Positions 1 to 7,904 of a DNA stretch of 17,795 nt are shown here, piece after piece. The position numbers and the translations under genes are program-made. Each line of letters opens with the position of its first letter. Within the stretch, counting starts at the first letter, position 1. The stretch is from Pseudomonadota bacterium. GTDB lineage: Bacteria; Pseudomonadota; Gammaproteobacteria; Burkholderiales; Burkholderiaceae_C. The notes below the pieces were generated by a model, which worked only from the letters and a program-made list of their open reading frames with translations, was not told where the DNA came from and did not search any database. Location: the NCBI GenBank assembly GCA_023460715.1, contig JAEWPH010000287.1:1-17795 (forward strand). The letters are read 5' to 3'.

Positions 1-170
1 TACAACCGTTCGGGCTGCAAGAAAGGACGGTCCAGCTCAGGCGCCCAGTGCTCAGTCACGGGCTTCAAACTTCCCAGAGGCGCTTCGGGCTACCTGAACT
101 GGTCCGAGCGTCAAAGATACAAGGCGGAGCGTCGGCGTGGCCGGGTTTCAGCGGCCCGGTCTTGCCTGCG

Positions 171-410
171 CTAGGCAGTCCAGCGCAGATCCACCACGGT
201 GTCGTTCCATGCATTGCGCTGCAGCAGGTGCAGCTGGCGTTGTTCGGCCGACGCGGGCAGCGCGGTTTCCGTCAGCTGCACACTGCCGGTCACCTCGCCC
301 TGCGGGCCGATGATGGAATAGCGCTGGACGACGTGGCCGGAGCCATGGCGCTCCCGTTCCTCGAAGCGCAGCGTCTCGTCCGGGCTCAGTTCAAGCTTGT
401 ACTTCCACAT
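171..410 (-). CDS. Small uncharacterised protein, 79 aa
   Basis: I do not recognise this protein. I chose the ATG at 410 because the protein then starts MWKYKLELSPDE and reads as a compact, mostly hydrophilic sequence. The upstream in-frame extension (to 527) is proline/arginine-rich and looks like non-coding sequence. There is no signal peptide or membrane segment. The pattern of short alternating hydrophobic residues (KYKLEL, QRYSII, VTGSVQL) suggests a small beta-rich fold. The last residues are DLRWTA before a TAG stop. No convincing Shine-Dalgarno motif lies just before the start. It is transcribed away from the small gene at 715 across a 304-bp gap. Codon use is GC-rich like the neighbours. 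Coding is likely but not certain; function unknown. Confidence 0.55.
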   Translation of the reverse strand: MWKYKLELSPDETLRFEERERHGSGHVVQRYSIIGPQGEVTGSVQLTETALPASAEQRQLHLLQRNAWNDTVVDLRWTA

Positions 411-714
411 GGCAACGGGCCAGGATCGATGGCACCGCAGTCGGGGTGCGGATGGCGGAACGGTGGCACATGGCGGCGGACTCCTGCATGGATCTTGGTA
501 GGCGGACCCTATCGTCAGGATCGACATGCTAACCGCAGCCTATCTGTCTGTATCTCCCCCAAACGGGGGATGAGACCGGGCCTGATCGAGCGATGACGCC
601 CGGGCATCCAGGCTGCGGCGGTTTTGGATGACAGGGAAACGCGCCGCCGTGCAGTGCCGCAGCGCACTTGCCCGCCCGATCATCCGGTGCATTCCCCGAA
701 AAGAAGGACATGCC
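411..714. other. 304-bp divergent intergenic region
   Basis: This gap separates the divergent small genes at 410 (minus) and 715 (plus). The one clear structure is the perfect inverted repeat at 555-570, whose centre is about 152 bp from each start codon. Open frames crossing the gap on either strand give arginine/proline-rich translations without recognisable motifs, so I treat them as non-coding. I could not identify a confident -35/-10 pair on either strand. Confidence 0.5.
555..570. promoter_or_regulatory. Perfect inverted repeat TCCCCC-AAAC-GGGGGA
   Basis: The six-base arms TCCCCC (555-560) and GGGGGA (565-570) are exact reverse complements around the spacer AAAC. No T-tract follows on either strand, so it does not look like a Rho-independent terminator. 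Its position midway between two divergent genes fits an operator for a dimeric DNA-binding protein. I recall similar C5-N4-G5 palindromes upstream of genes in related betaproteobacteria, but I cannot verify this here. Which protein would bind it is unknown. Confidence 0.4.
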
Positions 715-930
715 ATGCCACAGGATTCTCCCGAGAAAAAAGCCGTCGAATCTGCCGAAAAGGCGGTGGCCGGCGTGCTCGACGACCTCGAAGACGCCAC
801 GGGGTCGGAGGTGAAGAAGATCGCCCTGGAAGACGTGGTCGACGTCAACGAGCGCACCGGCCGGCCAGAAGTGCGCAAGGCGGTGGACATCCAGGTGCAG
901 TCCCGGCCGGAGCGCAAGTGGTCCCGATGA
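715..930 (+). CDS. Small charged uncharacterised protein, 71 aa
   Basis: I do not recognise a family. The ATG at 715 is chosen because AAGAAGGA (701-708) sits six bases upstream as a good ribosome binding site. The extension back to 628 has no comparable site. The protein is strongly charged and hydrophilic: an N-terminal Lys/Glu/Ala helix-like stretch (SPEKKAVESAEKAVAG, residues 5-20), an acidic segment (LDDLEDATGSE) and a more basic C-terminus ending in RKWSR. It has no cysteine, no signal peptide and no membrane segment, so it is probably a small cytosolic protein. It stands alone between a divergent gene and the Bug-protein gene. Real coding is likely given the RBS and clean composition; function unknown. 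Confidence 0.6.
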   Translation: MPQDSPEKKAVESAEKAVAGVLDDLEDATGSEVKKIALEDVVDVNERTGRPEVRKAVDIQVQSRPERKWSR

Positions 931-1100
931 CGGGGTAGCGCGGCCTGTGGCGACCTCTGGCGCATCTAACGCAAGGCCCTCGGCATAGCGTCTGGCAGAC
1001 GTGAGACCACGGCGCCCCCTCGCAAATGCGGATGGCATGCCACGCCGGCCCCCCTACGATGGCGGCGGACAGAACCACACTACATGCCGAGGAGACCGCC
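931..1100. other. Leader region of the Bug-protein gene
   Basis: This 170-bp gap holds two small symmetric elements: CGTCT-GGC-AGACG (989-1001) and the perfect 10-bp palindrome TGGCATGCCA (1033-1042), which lies 58 bp before the start codon. Either could be an operator, but both are short enough to occur by chance in GC-rich DNA. The ribosome binding site GAGGAGA at 1089-1095 supports translation from 1101. No confident promoter hexamers were seen. Confidence 0.3.
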
Positions 1101-2126
1101 ATGCCATCCCCAACCCTTTCCGCATCCCTGCCTTCGGCACTGGTACGCCGCCGTACCCTGCTGACCGGTGCCGCCGCGGCCTCCGCGTTGGCGGCCCTGC
1201 CCCGCGCACATGCACAGGCCGCCTGGCCGACCAAACCGCTGCGGCTGGTGGTGCCGTTCGCACCGGGCGGCAGCTCGGAGATCGTCGCCCGCGCCGTGGC
1301 GGCCGAGATGGCCAAGACCGTCGGGCAGAACGTGTTCGTGGACAACAAGCCGGGCGCCGCGGGCAACATCGCCATGCAGGAAGTCGCCGCCAGCACCGAC
1401 GAGCACACGCTCATCCTGGGGCACATCGGCACGCTGGCCGTCAACCCCTACATCTTCGCCAAACTGCCCTACGACGCCAACCGGGACTTCGCGCCCATCA
1501 CGCTCGTGTCCAAGGTACCGAGCCTGTACGTGGTGCACCCCGACCTGCCCATCAAGACGCTCGCCGACTTCGTCGCCTACGCCAAGGCCCGGCCGGGGCA
1601 GCTCAACTACGGATCTGCCGGCAACGGCAGCGCGGGCCACCTGGCGTTCGAGTACCTGAAGATGGTCTCCAACACCTTCATGCTGCACGTGCCCTACCGC
1701 GGCACCGGCCCCATGCTCACCGACCTGATGGCGGGCCGCCTGCAGGCTGCCTCGGTCGGCGCGCCGGCGCTGCTGCCGTTCATCAAGGCGGGCAAGCTGC
1801 GCTGCATCGCCACCGGCACGGCGCAGCGGCTGCCGGCCCTGCCCGACGTGCCCACCGTGGCCGAACAGGGCTTCAAGGGCTTCGAGATGACGCAGTGGTA
1901 CGGGCTGATGGCGCCCAGCAAGTGGCCCAAGGCGCACCTCGCCAAGCTGGAAGCCGAGGCCATCAAGGCCGCGCGCAGCACCTTGGTGAAGGAAAAGCTG
2001 GCCCAGGAAACCGCCCTGGCCGTAGGCAACACCAGCGCCGAATTCGACGCCTTCATCAAGTCCGAGCAGGCCCGCTGGAAGCCGGTGATCGAGCGCGCCC
2101 AGATCAAGCCCGAAGGCGCAGGCTGA
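1101..2126 (+). CDS. Bug/TctC-family periplasmic solute-binding protein
   Basis: This 341-residue protein belongs to the Bordetella uptake gene (Bug)/TctC family, periplasmic receptors for small carboxylates and related organic solutes. The start at 1101 follows GAGGAGA with five-base spacing. The N-terminus has a twin-arginine-like export signal: RRRTLL (residues 16-21), then an Ala/Leu-rich stretch ending in a probable cleavage site near AHA (about residues 36-38). The mature part begins WPTKPLRLVVPFAPGGSSE, the typical Bug first strand and ligand-binding loop. Further family segments are NYGSAGNGSAGHLAFE, HVPYRGTGPMLTDLMAGR, and PDVPTVAEQGFKGFE in the second lobe. Length is normal for the family. 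No tctA/tctB membrane genes or catabolic enzymes are adjacent, so the ligand cannot be inferred; orphan Bug proteins are very common in Comamonadaceae. It converges on bioB. Confidence 0.93.
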   Translation: MPSPTLSASLPSALVRRRTLLTGAAAASALAALPRAHAQAAWPTKPLRLVVPFAPGGSSEIVARAVAAEMAKTVGQNVFVDNKPGAAGNIAMQEVAASTDEHTLILGHIGTLAVNPYIFAKLPYDANRDFAPITLVSKVPSLYVVHPDLPIKTLADFVAYAKARPGQLNYGSAGNGSAGHLAFEYLKMVSNTFMLHVPYRGTGPMLTDLMAGRLQAASVGAPALLPFIKAGKLRCIATGTAQRLPALPDVPTVAEQGFKGFEMTQWYGLMAPSKWPKAHLAKLEAEAIKAARSTLVKEKLAQETALAVGNTSAEFDAFIKSEQARWKPVIERAQIKPEGAG

Positions 2127-2155
2127 AAGCAGCGCCAGGCTGCGGGCGCTTCAGG

Positions 2156-2212
2156 TCAAAATGGCCTGCAGCGCCCGTCCTGATTGCGCAAAACGCTATT
2201 TATTCAATAGCA
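2156..2212 (-). repeat. Palindromic intergenic repeat, copy 1
   Basis: This 57-bp segment lies between the convergent stops of the Bug-protein gene and bioB. Read on the minus strand it aligns without gaps with 10060-10116. The leading 18 bases (2195-2212) match with four differences, and the GCGC boxes flanking an 11-base centre have identical spacing. The core is partly palindromic, so plus-strand 2168-2189 also matches plus-strand 10080-10101 with three differences in 22 bases. The pattern resembles a short dispersed repeat I recall from Comamonadaceae intergenic regions. It may act as a bidirectional transcription end signal, which is inference. Confidence 0.6.
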
Positions 2213-2217
2213 ATCCA

Positions 2218-3270
2218 TCAGCAGCAGCCGGACGCGCGCTGTGCGGGCGACACCTCGGCGGAAGCCGCCGTCCGGTGCCCTGGCAACCCCAGCCGCGCCA
2301 GCAGCTGCGCGTCGGCATCAGCGTCCGGATTGCCGGTGACGAGCAGCTTGTCGCCGTAGAAGATCGAATTGGCGCCAGCCAGGAAGCACAGGGCCTGCAC
2401 GGCATCGCCCATCTGCTGGCGCCCGGCCGACAGCCGCACGCGCGCCCGCGGCATGGTGATGCGGGCGACGGCGATCACGCGCACGAAGTCGAAAGGGTCC
2501 ACCGGATCGCTGTCCGCCAGCGGCGTACCAGGTACGCGCACCAGGCTGTTGATGGGCACCGATTCGGGGTACGGGTCGAGGTTGGCCAATTGGGCGATCA
2601 GCCCGGCCCGGTGCACGGGCGCCTCGCCCATGCCGATGATGCCGCCGCAGCACACGCTGATGCCTGCCGAGCGCACGTGGTCCAGGGTGTCCAGCCGGTC
2701 CTGGTACTGGCGGGTGCTGACCACATCGGTGTAGTACTCGGGGGCCGTGTCCAGGTTGTGGTTGTAGTAGTCCAGGCCGGCGTCTTTCAGCGCCACGGCC
2801 TGATGGGATTCGAGCATGCCGAGCGTGGCGCAGGTCTGCAGGCCCAGGCCCTTCACCGCGCCGATGAGTTCGCCCATCTTCTCGATGTCGCGGTCCTTGG
2901 GGGCACGCCAGGCGGCGCCCATGCAAAAGCGGGTGGCGCCGGCATTCTTCGCCGCTTGCGCGGCGGCAAGCACCTCGTCCACAGCCATGAGCTTCTCGGC
3001 CTTCACGCCGGTATCGAACTCGGCCGACTGGGGACAGTAGCCGCAGTTCTCGGGGCAGCCGCCCGTTTTCACCGACAGCAGCGTGGCCAGTTCGACATCG
3101 CCGGCCGGCCAGTGCGCGCGGTGGACCGTCTGGGCCTGGAAGAGCAGGTCCATGAACGGCAGGTCCAGCAGCTTCTGGATGGCTTCGACCGTCCACGGGC
3201 CTGAGGGCGCGGCGGCGGTGGGCCGGCGGTGGAGCTGTACGGGCTGGGAGCTGGCAATGGCAGTGGACAT
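2218..3270 (-). CDS. bioB: Biotin synthase BioB
   Basis: Biotin synthase is a radical-SAM enzyme that inserts sulfur into dethiobiotin as the last step of biotin synthesis. This 350-residue protein has the diagnostic CxxxCxxC [4Fe-4S] motif at C72, C76 and C79 ([13 protein letters not shown]). Downstream are the family segments [27 protein letters not shown] and GGIIGMGE, and the C-terminal [20 protein letters not shown] region that helps hold the [2Fe-2S] cluster. Length is normal. The start at 3270 is preceded on the minus strand by AAGGAAAA, a good ribosome binding site. Residues 1-25 are a poorly conserved extension ahead of [10 protein letters not shown]. The gene lies downstream of, and is co-directional with, an operon encoding a biotin-dependent carboxylase, but a strong terminator (3609-3640) and a 425-bp gap separate them, so it probably has its own promoter. 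No other bio genes are in the window. Confidence 0.98.
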   Translation of the reverse strand: MSTAIASSQPVQLHRRPTAAAPSGPWTVEAIQKLLDLPFMDLLFQAQTVHRAHWPAGDVELATLLSVKTGGCPENCGYCPQSAEFDTGVKAEKLMAVDEVLAAAQAAKNAGATRFCMGAAWRAPKDRDIEKMGELIGAVKGLGLQTCATLGMLESHQAVALKDAGLDYYNHNLDTAPEYYTDVVSTRQYQDRLDTLDHVRSAGISVCCGGIIGMGEAPVHRAGLIAQLANLDPYPESVPINSLVRVPGTPLADSDPVDPFDFVRVIAVARITMPRARVRLSAGRQQMGDAVQALCFLAGANSIFYGDKLLVTGNPDADADAQLLARLGLPGHRTAASAEVSPAQRASGCC

Positions 3271-3344
3271 GGGTTTTCCTTTTCGAAGCTAGGGGCAGCT
3301 CATGCGTGGGGTCGGCTGCCAGACATCAAACGGGGCGCATTCTG

Positions 3345-3361
3345 CGGCGCTTTGAGCGCCG
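3345..3361 (-). promoter_or_regulatory. Perfect 7-bp hairpin in the bioB leader
   Basis: CGGCGCT (3345-3351) and AGCGCCG (3355-3361) are exact reverse complements around a three-base loop. The element lies 75 bp upstream of the bioB start codon and would form a stable hairpin in a bioB leader transcript. No T-tract follows on the minus strand, so it is not an obvious terminator. A regulatory role is inference. Confidence 0.35.
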
Positions 3362-3547
3362 AATCCAGCGGACAGGCGCAGAAAGTGCTCCCCATTTTTC
3401 CGCGCGCATCTGCATCGATCGCGCCGCACACTTTGGCGGCAGTTGGCGGCATACAGACAACCGTTCGTGTTCTTTCGCCAAGTGAATTCAAGCGGTTGTC
3501 GCAACGACACGTTATCTGCAGCCAAAACGCTTTCTATTGGCGTGAGA

Positions 3548-3600
3548 GGTGCAAGGCAGGGGTCTGAAAATGACCGACGTTATTGCGCCAGCCTTGCACC
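3548..3600. repeat. 10-bp perfect inverted repeat with 33-bp spacer
   Basis: GGTGCAAGGC (3548-3557) and GCCTTGCACC (3591-3600) are exact reverse complements separated by 33 bases. It lies directly after the operon terminator in the bioB direction of transcription, with no recognisable gene inside. It could be a long stem-loop in the bioB leader, paired operator half-sites, or the remnant ends of a small element. Confidence 0.5.
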
Positions 3601-3608
3601 ACACCCTT

Positions 3609-3640
3609 AAAAAAGCCTGCCGAGCCGCTGCGGCAGGCTT
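3609..3640 (-). terminator. Rho-independent terminator of the propionyl-CoA operon
   Basis: AAGCCTGCCG (3613-3622) and CGGCAGGCTT (3631-3640) form a perfect 10-bp stem with an eight-base loop. On the minus strand the stem runs into a T-tract (A-run at 3609-3614 on the plus strand). This is a textbook intrinsic terminator 56 bp after the stop of the VOC-protein gene. It marks the end of the transcription unit that starts at scpA and separates it from bioB. No T-tract lies on the other side, so it acts in one direction only. Confidence 0.9.
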
Positions 3641-3695
3641 GCATCGGCTCGCAGGTATGGCGGACGCTCGCTCACGCCTGCCCCGGCAGGTCCCG

Positions 3696-4166
<471 letters not shown>

Positions 4167-4245
4167 GTCGTGTGTCTCCTGAGGATGAAGGGGGAACCCC
4201 GTTAATGGGCGGTGGGCCACATGGTGCGGTGGGCGCGCGGCCGGC

Positions 4246-5067
4246 TCACACTTCCCGCAGCGCCCAGCTGCTCAGCGTGGCGAAGTATTCGCGCAGCCAT
4301 GCGTTGTAGCGCGTGGCGAGGGGCGTAGGCGCGCGGACGGGCACGGCCGCGGTGAGCCCCTGGGCCCGGGCAATGCCCATGGACCGCCGCAGGTGGAAGT
4401 CGCTCGTCACGACGGCCGTGGGAGCCGCCGGGCCCACACCGCGCGCCTGCAGCAGCGGCCGGCTGAGGGAAAAGTTCTGGTCGGTGCTGGTGCTGTCCCT
4501 TTCGACCAGAAGGCGCTCGGCCGGCAACCCATGCCGCTCGCGCAGGTAGCGGGCCATGACCTCGCCTTCGCTCTCGGTCTCTCCGAAGTCGACGCCGCCG
4601 CTGACGACCACCCACGTCCCAGGCTGCAGGCGGGCCAGTTCGGCGGCGGTGTCTAGCCGGGCCGCCAGCGGAGGGCGCGGCTGACCGTCCCGCGTGCTGC
4701 TGCCCAGCACGACGATCGCCTGCACCGGCGGCGCGTCGGCCGGGTCCATGCCCACACCACGCAGCACCTCCCAGAACCACAGCACCGAAACCACCCACAG
4801 CGCGAACGCCGTCCACGCCAGCCGCCACAGCCAGGTGCGCCCGGCATGGCCCTGGCGCCAGCGCGCCAGCTGCGGCCAACGCGCCGACAGGGCGAGCAGC
4901 CCGGCGCCCAGCATGGCCGGCACGATAACGCCGACGTTGAAGTGCAGCAGCGCCATCAGCACCAGGGCATCGAGCAGCAGCACGGCCCCCGCCGCAGCCA
5001 TCACCGTGCGCACCAGGGTGCTACCGCCCGGTGCTTGGTGGGCCGGTCCCAGCGGGACGGGGTTCAT
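4246..5067 (-). CDS. DUF218/YdcF-like membrane protein
   Basis: This 273-residue protein has a membrane-anchored N-terminus and a DUF218 (YdcF/SanA-ElyC type) domain. Three hydrophobic segments are visible at about residues 20-44, 46-63 and 81-103. The DUF218 domain runs from about 115 to 245, with IVVLGSS (118-124), RLDTAAEL (137-144), WVVVSGG (152-158), [10 protein letters not shown] (166-175), DSTSTDQN (191-198) and [11 protein letters not shown] (219-229). This is the usual spread of conserved acidic, Ser/Thr and His residues. Family members are linked to envelope or peptidoglycan homeostasis, but the chemistry is unsettled. Its ATG overlaps the pccA stop by four bases (ATGA), implying translational coupling, and the epimerase candidate starts 79 bp downstream. 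Why an envelope protein sits in this operon is unclear. The family call is solid; the role is unknown. Confidence 0.88.
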   Translation of the reverse strand: MNPVPLGPAHQAPGGSTLVRTVMAAAGAVLLLDALVLMALLHFNVGVIVPAMLGAGLLALSARWPQLARWRQGHAGRTWLWRLAWTAFALWVVSVLWFWEVLRGVGMDPADAPPVQAIVVLGSSTRDGQPRPPLAARLDTAAELARLQPGTWVVVSGGVDFGETESEGEVMARYLRERHGLPAERLLVERDSTSTDQNFSLSRPLLQARGVGPAAPTAVVTSDFHLRRSMGIARAQGLTAAVPVRAPTPLATRYNAWLREYFATLSSWALREV

Positions 5068-7112
5068 TGGAATTCGATGATGACTTCGTCCACCGCCAGC
5101 GAGGCGCCCTGCGAGGCCACGATCTTGCCGACCACGCCGTCCTGTGCGGCAAAGAGGGCGTTCTCCATCTTCATCGCCTCGATCACGGCGAGCTTCTCGC
5201 CGGCCTGCACCGTCTGGCCCGGCTGCACCGCGACCTGCACCAACAGGCCGGGCATGGGTGACAGCAGGAACTTGGAGAGATCCGGCGGCGCCTTGTAGGG
5301 CATCAGCTGGTGCAGTTGCGCCCCCCGGGGCGAGAGCACCATGGCATCGATCTGCGTGCCGTTGTGTGCGATGCGCAGCGCCAGCGGGTTCTTGGGCGTG
5401 CCGCGCTCGACCTGCGCCGTGAACCCGGCTCCATTGCACTGCCCTTGGACGCGGATCTGGCCCAGGGTGGCGGCGCTGCTGATCTGGTAGCTCTTGCCCC
5501 CCACCGTGACGATGCTGGAGCCTGACGGGTCCTTGAAGTCCGTCACCGACACCGCGTGGTGCGCGTTCTGGCCTTCATGTCCCATCACCACCACGACGAA
5601 CTGCTCGCCCACCTTCACCTCATGGCCGGCCAGTTGGCCACTGATGCCAGACGCCCGTGCGCGGTAGCGCCGGTTCATGTAGGCCGCCAGGGCCACCAGG
5701 AACAGCGGGTCGTCGTGCGGCACGTCTTCTGCCGCGAAACCCTTGCCGTAGTTCTCGGCGATGAAGCCGGTGTTGAAGTCGCCCGAGACGAACTTCGGGT
5801 GCGCCAGCAGCGCCGCCTGGAACGGGATGTTGCTGCTGATGCCGCGAATCACGAAGCCGTTGAGCGCGGCGCGCATCTTGTGGATGGCGTCGTCGCGGTC
5901 CGTGCCGTGCACGATGAGCTTGGCGATCATCGAGTCGTAGAACATCGGGATCTCGCCGCCCTCGTACACGCCCGTGTCCACGCGCACGCCCAGCTTCCTG
6001 GCCGTGTCGCCCTGGAACATGGTTTCCTCCGGTGGCTGGAAGCGCACCAGCCGGCCGGTGGATGGCAGGAAGTTGCGGAACGGGTCTTCGGCGTTGATGC
6101 GGCACTCGATGGCCCAGCCGTCGCGCTTCACATCGGCCTGCGTGAGCGGCAGCTTTTCGCCAGCGGCCACGCGGATCATCAGCTCGACCAGGTCGAGCCC
6201 GGTGATGCACTCCGTCACCGGATGCTCCACCTGCAGGCGCGTGTTCATCTCCAGGAAGTAGAAGTCCTGGTCCTTGCCGACCACGAACTCCACCGTGCCG
6301 GCCGACTGGTACTTGACCGCCTTGGCCAGCTGCACGGCCTGCTCGCCCATGGCCTTGCGCGTGGCGTCGCTGATGAAAGGCGACGGCGCCTCTTCGATCA
6401 CTTTCTGGTGGCGGCGCTGGATCGAGCACTCGCGCTCGTTCAGGTAGATGACATTGCCGTGGCTGTCACCCAGCACCTGGATCTCGATGTGGCGCGGCTC
6501 CTGCACGAATTTCTCGATGAAGATGCGGTCATCGCCGAAGCTGTTGCGCGCCTCGTTCTGGCAGCTGGCGAAGCCCTCGAAGGCCTCCTTGTCGTTGAAC
6601 GCCACGCGCAGGCCCTTGCCGCCGCCGCCGGCCGACGCCTTGATCATCACCGGGTAGCCGATACCCTTGGCGATCTCCACCGCCTGCTCCGGGCCGCTGA
6701 TGGCATCGTTGTAGCCGGGGATGGTGTTGACCTTCGCCTCGTTGGCCAGCTTCTTGGAGGCGATCTTGTCGCCCATGGCCGCGATGGAATGCGCCCTGGG
6801 GCCGATGAAGGCGATGCCCTCGTCCTCGCAGCGCTGGGCGAAGGCTTCGTTCTCTGACAGGAAACCGTAGCCGGGATGGATGGCCTGCGCGCCGGTTTGC
6901 TTCGCTGCGGCAATGATCTTGTCGGCCAGCAGGTACGACTCGCGCGAGGGCGCCGCGCCGATGTGCACGGCCTCGTCGGCCAGCTTGACGTGGCGCGCCT
7001 CCTTGTCCGCGTCGGAATAGACGGCCACGGTGGCGATACCCATCTTGCGGGCGGTGGCGATGACGCGGCAGGCAATCTCACCGCGGTTGGCGATCAAAAT
7101 CTTGGTGAACAT
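5064..7112 (-). CDS. pccA: Propionyl-CoA carboxylase alpha subunit (biotin carboxylase + BCCP)
   Basis: This 682-residue subunit carboxylates its own biotin with ATP and bicarbonate. PccB then transfers the carboxyl group to propionyl-CoA to give (S)-methylmalonyl-CoA. The start at 7112 follows GGAG with eight-base spacing. Visible parts in order: biotin carboxylase N-domain (from KILIANRGEIACR), ATP-grasp glycine-rich loop KASAGGGGKG (158-167), RRHQKVIEEAPSP (233-245), catalytic EMNTRLQVEHPVTE (288-301), a long linker of the kind that forms the subunit-bridging BT domain in PCC, and a C-terminal biotinyl domain with EAMKMEN and acceptor lysine K648, 34 residues from the end. Length matches bacterial PccA (about 680). 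PCC rather than acetyl-CoA carboxylase is favoured by pccB, mutase and meaB in the same operon; some relaxed acetyl-CoA activity is possible. Confidence 0.95.
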   Translation of the reverse strand: MFTKILIANRGEIACRVIATARKMGIATVAVYSDADKEARHVKLADEAVHIGAAPSRESYLLADKIIAAAKQTGAQAIHPGYGFLSENEAFAQRCEDEGIAFIGPRAHSIAAMGDKIASKKLANEAKVNTIPGYNDAISGPEQAVEIAKGIGYPVMIKASAGGGGKGLRVAFNDKEAFEGFASCQNEARNSFGDDRIFIEKFVQEPRHIEIQVLGDSHGNVIYLNERECSIQRRHQKVIEEAPSPFISDATRKAMGEQAVQLAKAVKYQSAGTVEFVVGKDQDFYFLEMNTRLQVEHPVTECITGLDLVELMIRVAAGEKLPLTQADVKRDGWAIECRINAEDPFRNFLPSTGRLVRFQPPEETMFQGDTARKLGVRVDTGVYEGGEIPMFYDSMIAKLIVHGTDRDDAIHKMRAALNGFVIRGISSNIPFQAALLAHPKFVSGDFNTGFIAENYGKGFAAEDVPHDDPLFLVALAAYMNRRYRARASGISGQLAGHEVKVGEQFVVVVMGHEGQNAHHAVSVTDFKDPSGSSIVTVGGKSYQISSAATLGQIRVQGQCNGAGFTAQVERGTPKNPLALRIAHNGTQIDAMVLSPRGAQLHQLMPYKAPPDLSKFLLSPMPGLLVQVAVQPGQTVQAGEKLAVIEAMKMENALFAAQDGVVGKIVASQGASLAVDEVIIEFQ

Positions 7113-7174
7113 CTCAAGGGCTCCGTTGTCGTCGTTGTCTTGGGGGTGTTCTGGGCGTCTGCAGAGCAGGTGGC

Positions 7175-7864
7175 TCAGCGGTTGATGAGCAGGGAATACA
7201 CGGGCGGCGTCTGGCTGCGGTCCACGAACACGAAGGCCGTGCCGTCGGAGCAGAAGTTGGCCAGCTCCGTGCCGCTGCCGTCTTCGAGGTGGAGCCAGTT
7301 GTCGATCTGCAGCAGCAGCCTTCCGGGCGGCACCTGCTGGGCACCGTTGGCCGTCCAGTACGGCACGCCGCCCGCCTTGGTGCGCCACTGGCCCGCCCAG
7401 TCGTGCGGGTGGGCGATGTCTTCAGGCAGATCGCTGTGGGCGCCGTAGTCGTAGAACGCGGCCTCCAGCTCCGGCGGCGCGCCGTCGTCATCGGCGGGCC
7501 AGCCGGCGATGCCCAGCTCGGGCAGCAGCCGCGGCGGCTCCTGGCCGTCCTGCACGGGCGCTGCGGCCGGGCCATGGCCCAGCTCGGAGCGCGGCACGGT
7601 GAAGACGGCATTCGCACCGCCTTCGGGCTCCCAGAAGCTGCAGATGTCGTCGCCCTCGCACTTGAAGACGAAGAGCACCTCGTCGGCGGCCACATCGGGC
7701 AGCACCACGGGGTCGGCCGGCAGCTGCGCCAGGTGGCTCATGGGCTGGCCGCATTCCCGGCAGACCGGCCACAGGCGCGCGGGCAGGCCCCAGGGCAGAC
7801 CGCCGAATTGTGGCACGAGGCCCGGCCCAGCGCCGCGGCGGATGCGGGGATAGTGGCTCAGCAT
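7175..7864 (-). CDS. DUF1963/YwqG-like protein
   Basis: This 229-residue soluble protein resembles the DUF1963 (YwqG) family, whose function is not established. Supporting features are the N-terminal FGGLPWGLP (20-28), the segment CRECGQPMSHLAQLP (35-49) with a CxxC pair at C35/C38, a central acidic region, KAGGVPYW (163-170), RLLLQID (182-188) and the closing ANFCSDGTAFVFVD strand pair (202-215). There is no signal peptide or membrane segment. The start at 7864 is the first plausible in-frame Met; no strong ribosome binding site precedes it. It lies 40 bp after the NYN gene and 62 bp before pccA, so it is embedded in the propionyl-CoA operon. The CxxC pair could hold metal if matched by other ligands (C70, C75, C205), but that is speculation. 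Function unknown. Confidence 0.75.
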   Translation of the reverse strand: MLSHYPRIRRGAGPGLVPQFGGLPWGLPARLWPVCRECGQPMSHLAQLPADPVVLPDVAADEVLFVFKCEGDDICSFWEPEGGANAVFTVPRSELGHGPAAAPVQDGQEPPRLLPELGIAGWPADDDGAPPELEAAFYDYGAHSDLPEDIAHPHDWAGQWRTKAGGVPYWTANGAQQVPPGRLLLQIDNWLHLEDGSGTELANFCSDGTAFVFVDRSQTPPVYSLLINR

Positions 7865-7904
7865 GGGAAGATCGCTTGTTCCATGGCGTGGTTCTGCAGA
7901 CCGC

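Larger units (their letters stand above)
3271..3608. other. bioB leader region without a gene
   Basis: About 340 bp separate bioB from the terminator of the upstream operon. Short open frames here have no family features and I treat them as non-coding. The region is richer in A/T than the coding DNA and contains three symmetric elements: a hairpin at 3345-3361, a spaced repeat ACAACCG/CGGTTGT at 3457-3463 and 3493-3499, and a longer spaced repeat at 3548-3600. bioB very likely starts transcription here, but I could not settle on a -35/-10 pair. Confidence 0.5.

Noticed and set aside
48..596. 182-codon open frame on the plus strand at the window start
   Set aside because: It overlaps the more plausible 79-residue gene on the minus strand and crosses the palindrome at 555-570. 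No ribosome binding site or recognisable domain; sequence 1-170 therefore has no supported feature.
1101..2126. Bug protein as the propionate or biotin uptake receptor of the neighbouring operon
   Set aside because: It is on the opposite strand, convergent with bioB and outside the operon. Nothing in the sequence gives its ligand.
2161..3204. 347-codon open frame on the plus strand
   Set aside because: Antisense to bioB and starting within the palindromic repeat; composition is shadow-like.
3345..3361. Possible terminator in front of bioB
   Set aside because: The stem is perfect but no T-tract follows on either strand. I list it only as a possible leader hairpin.
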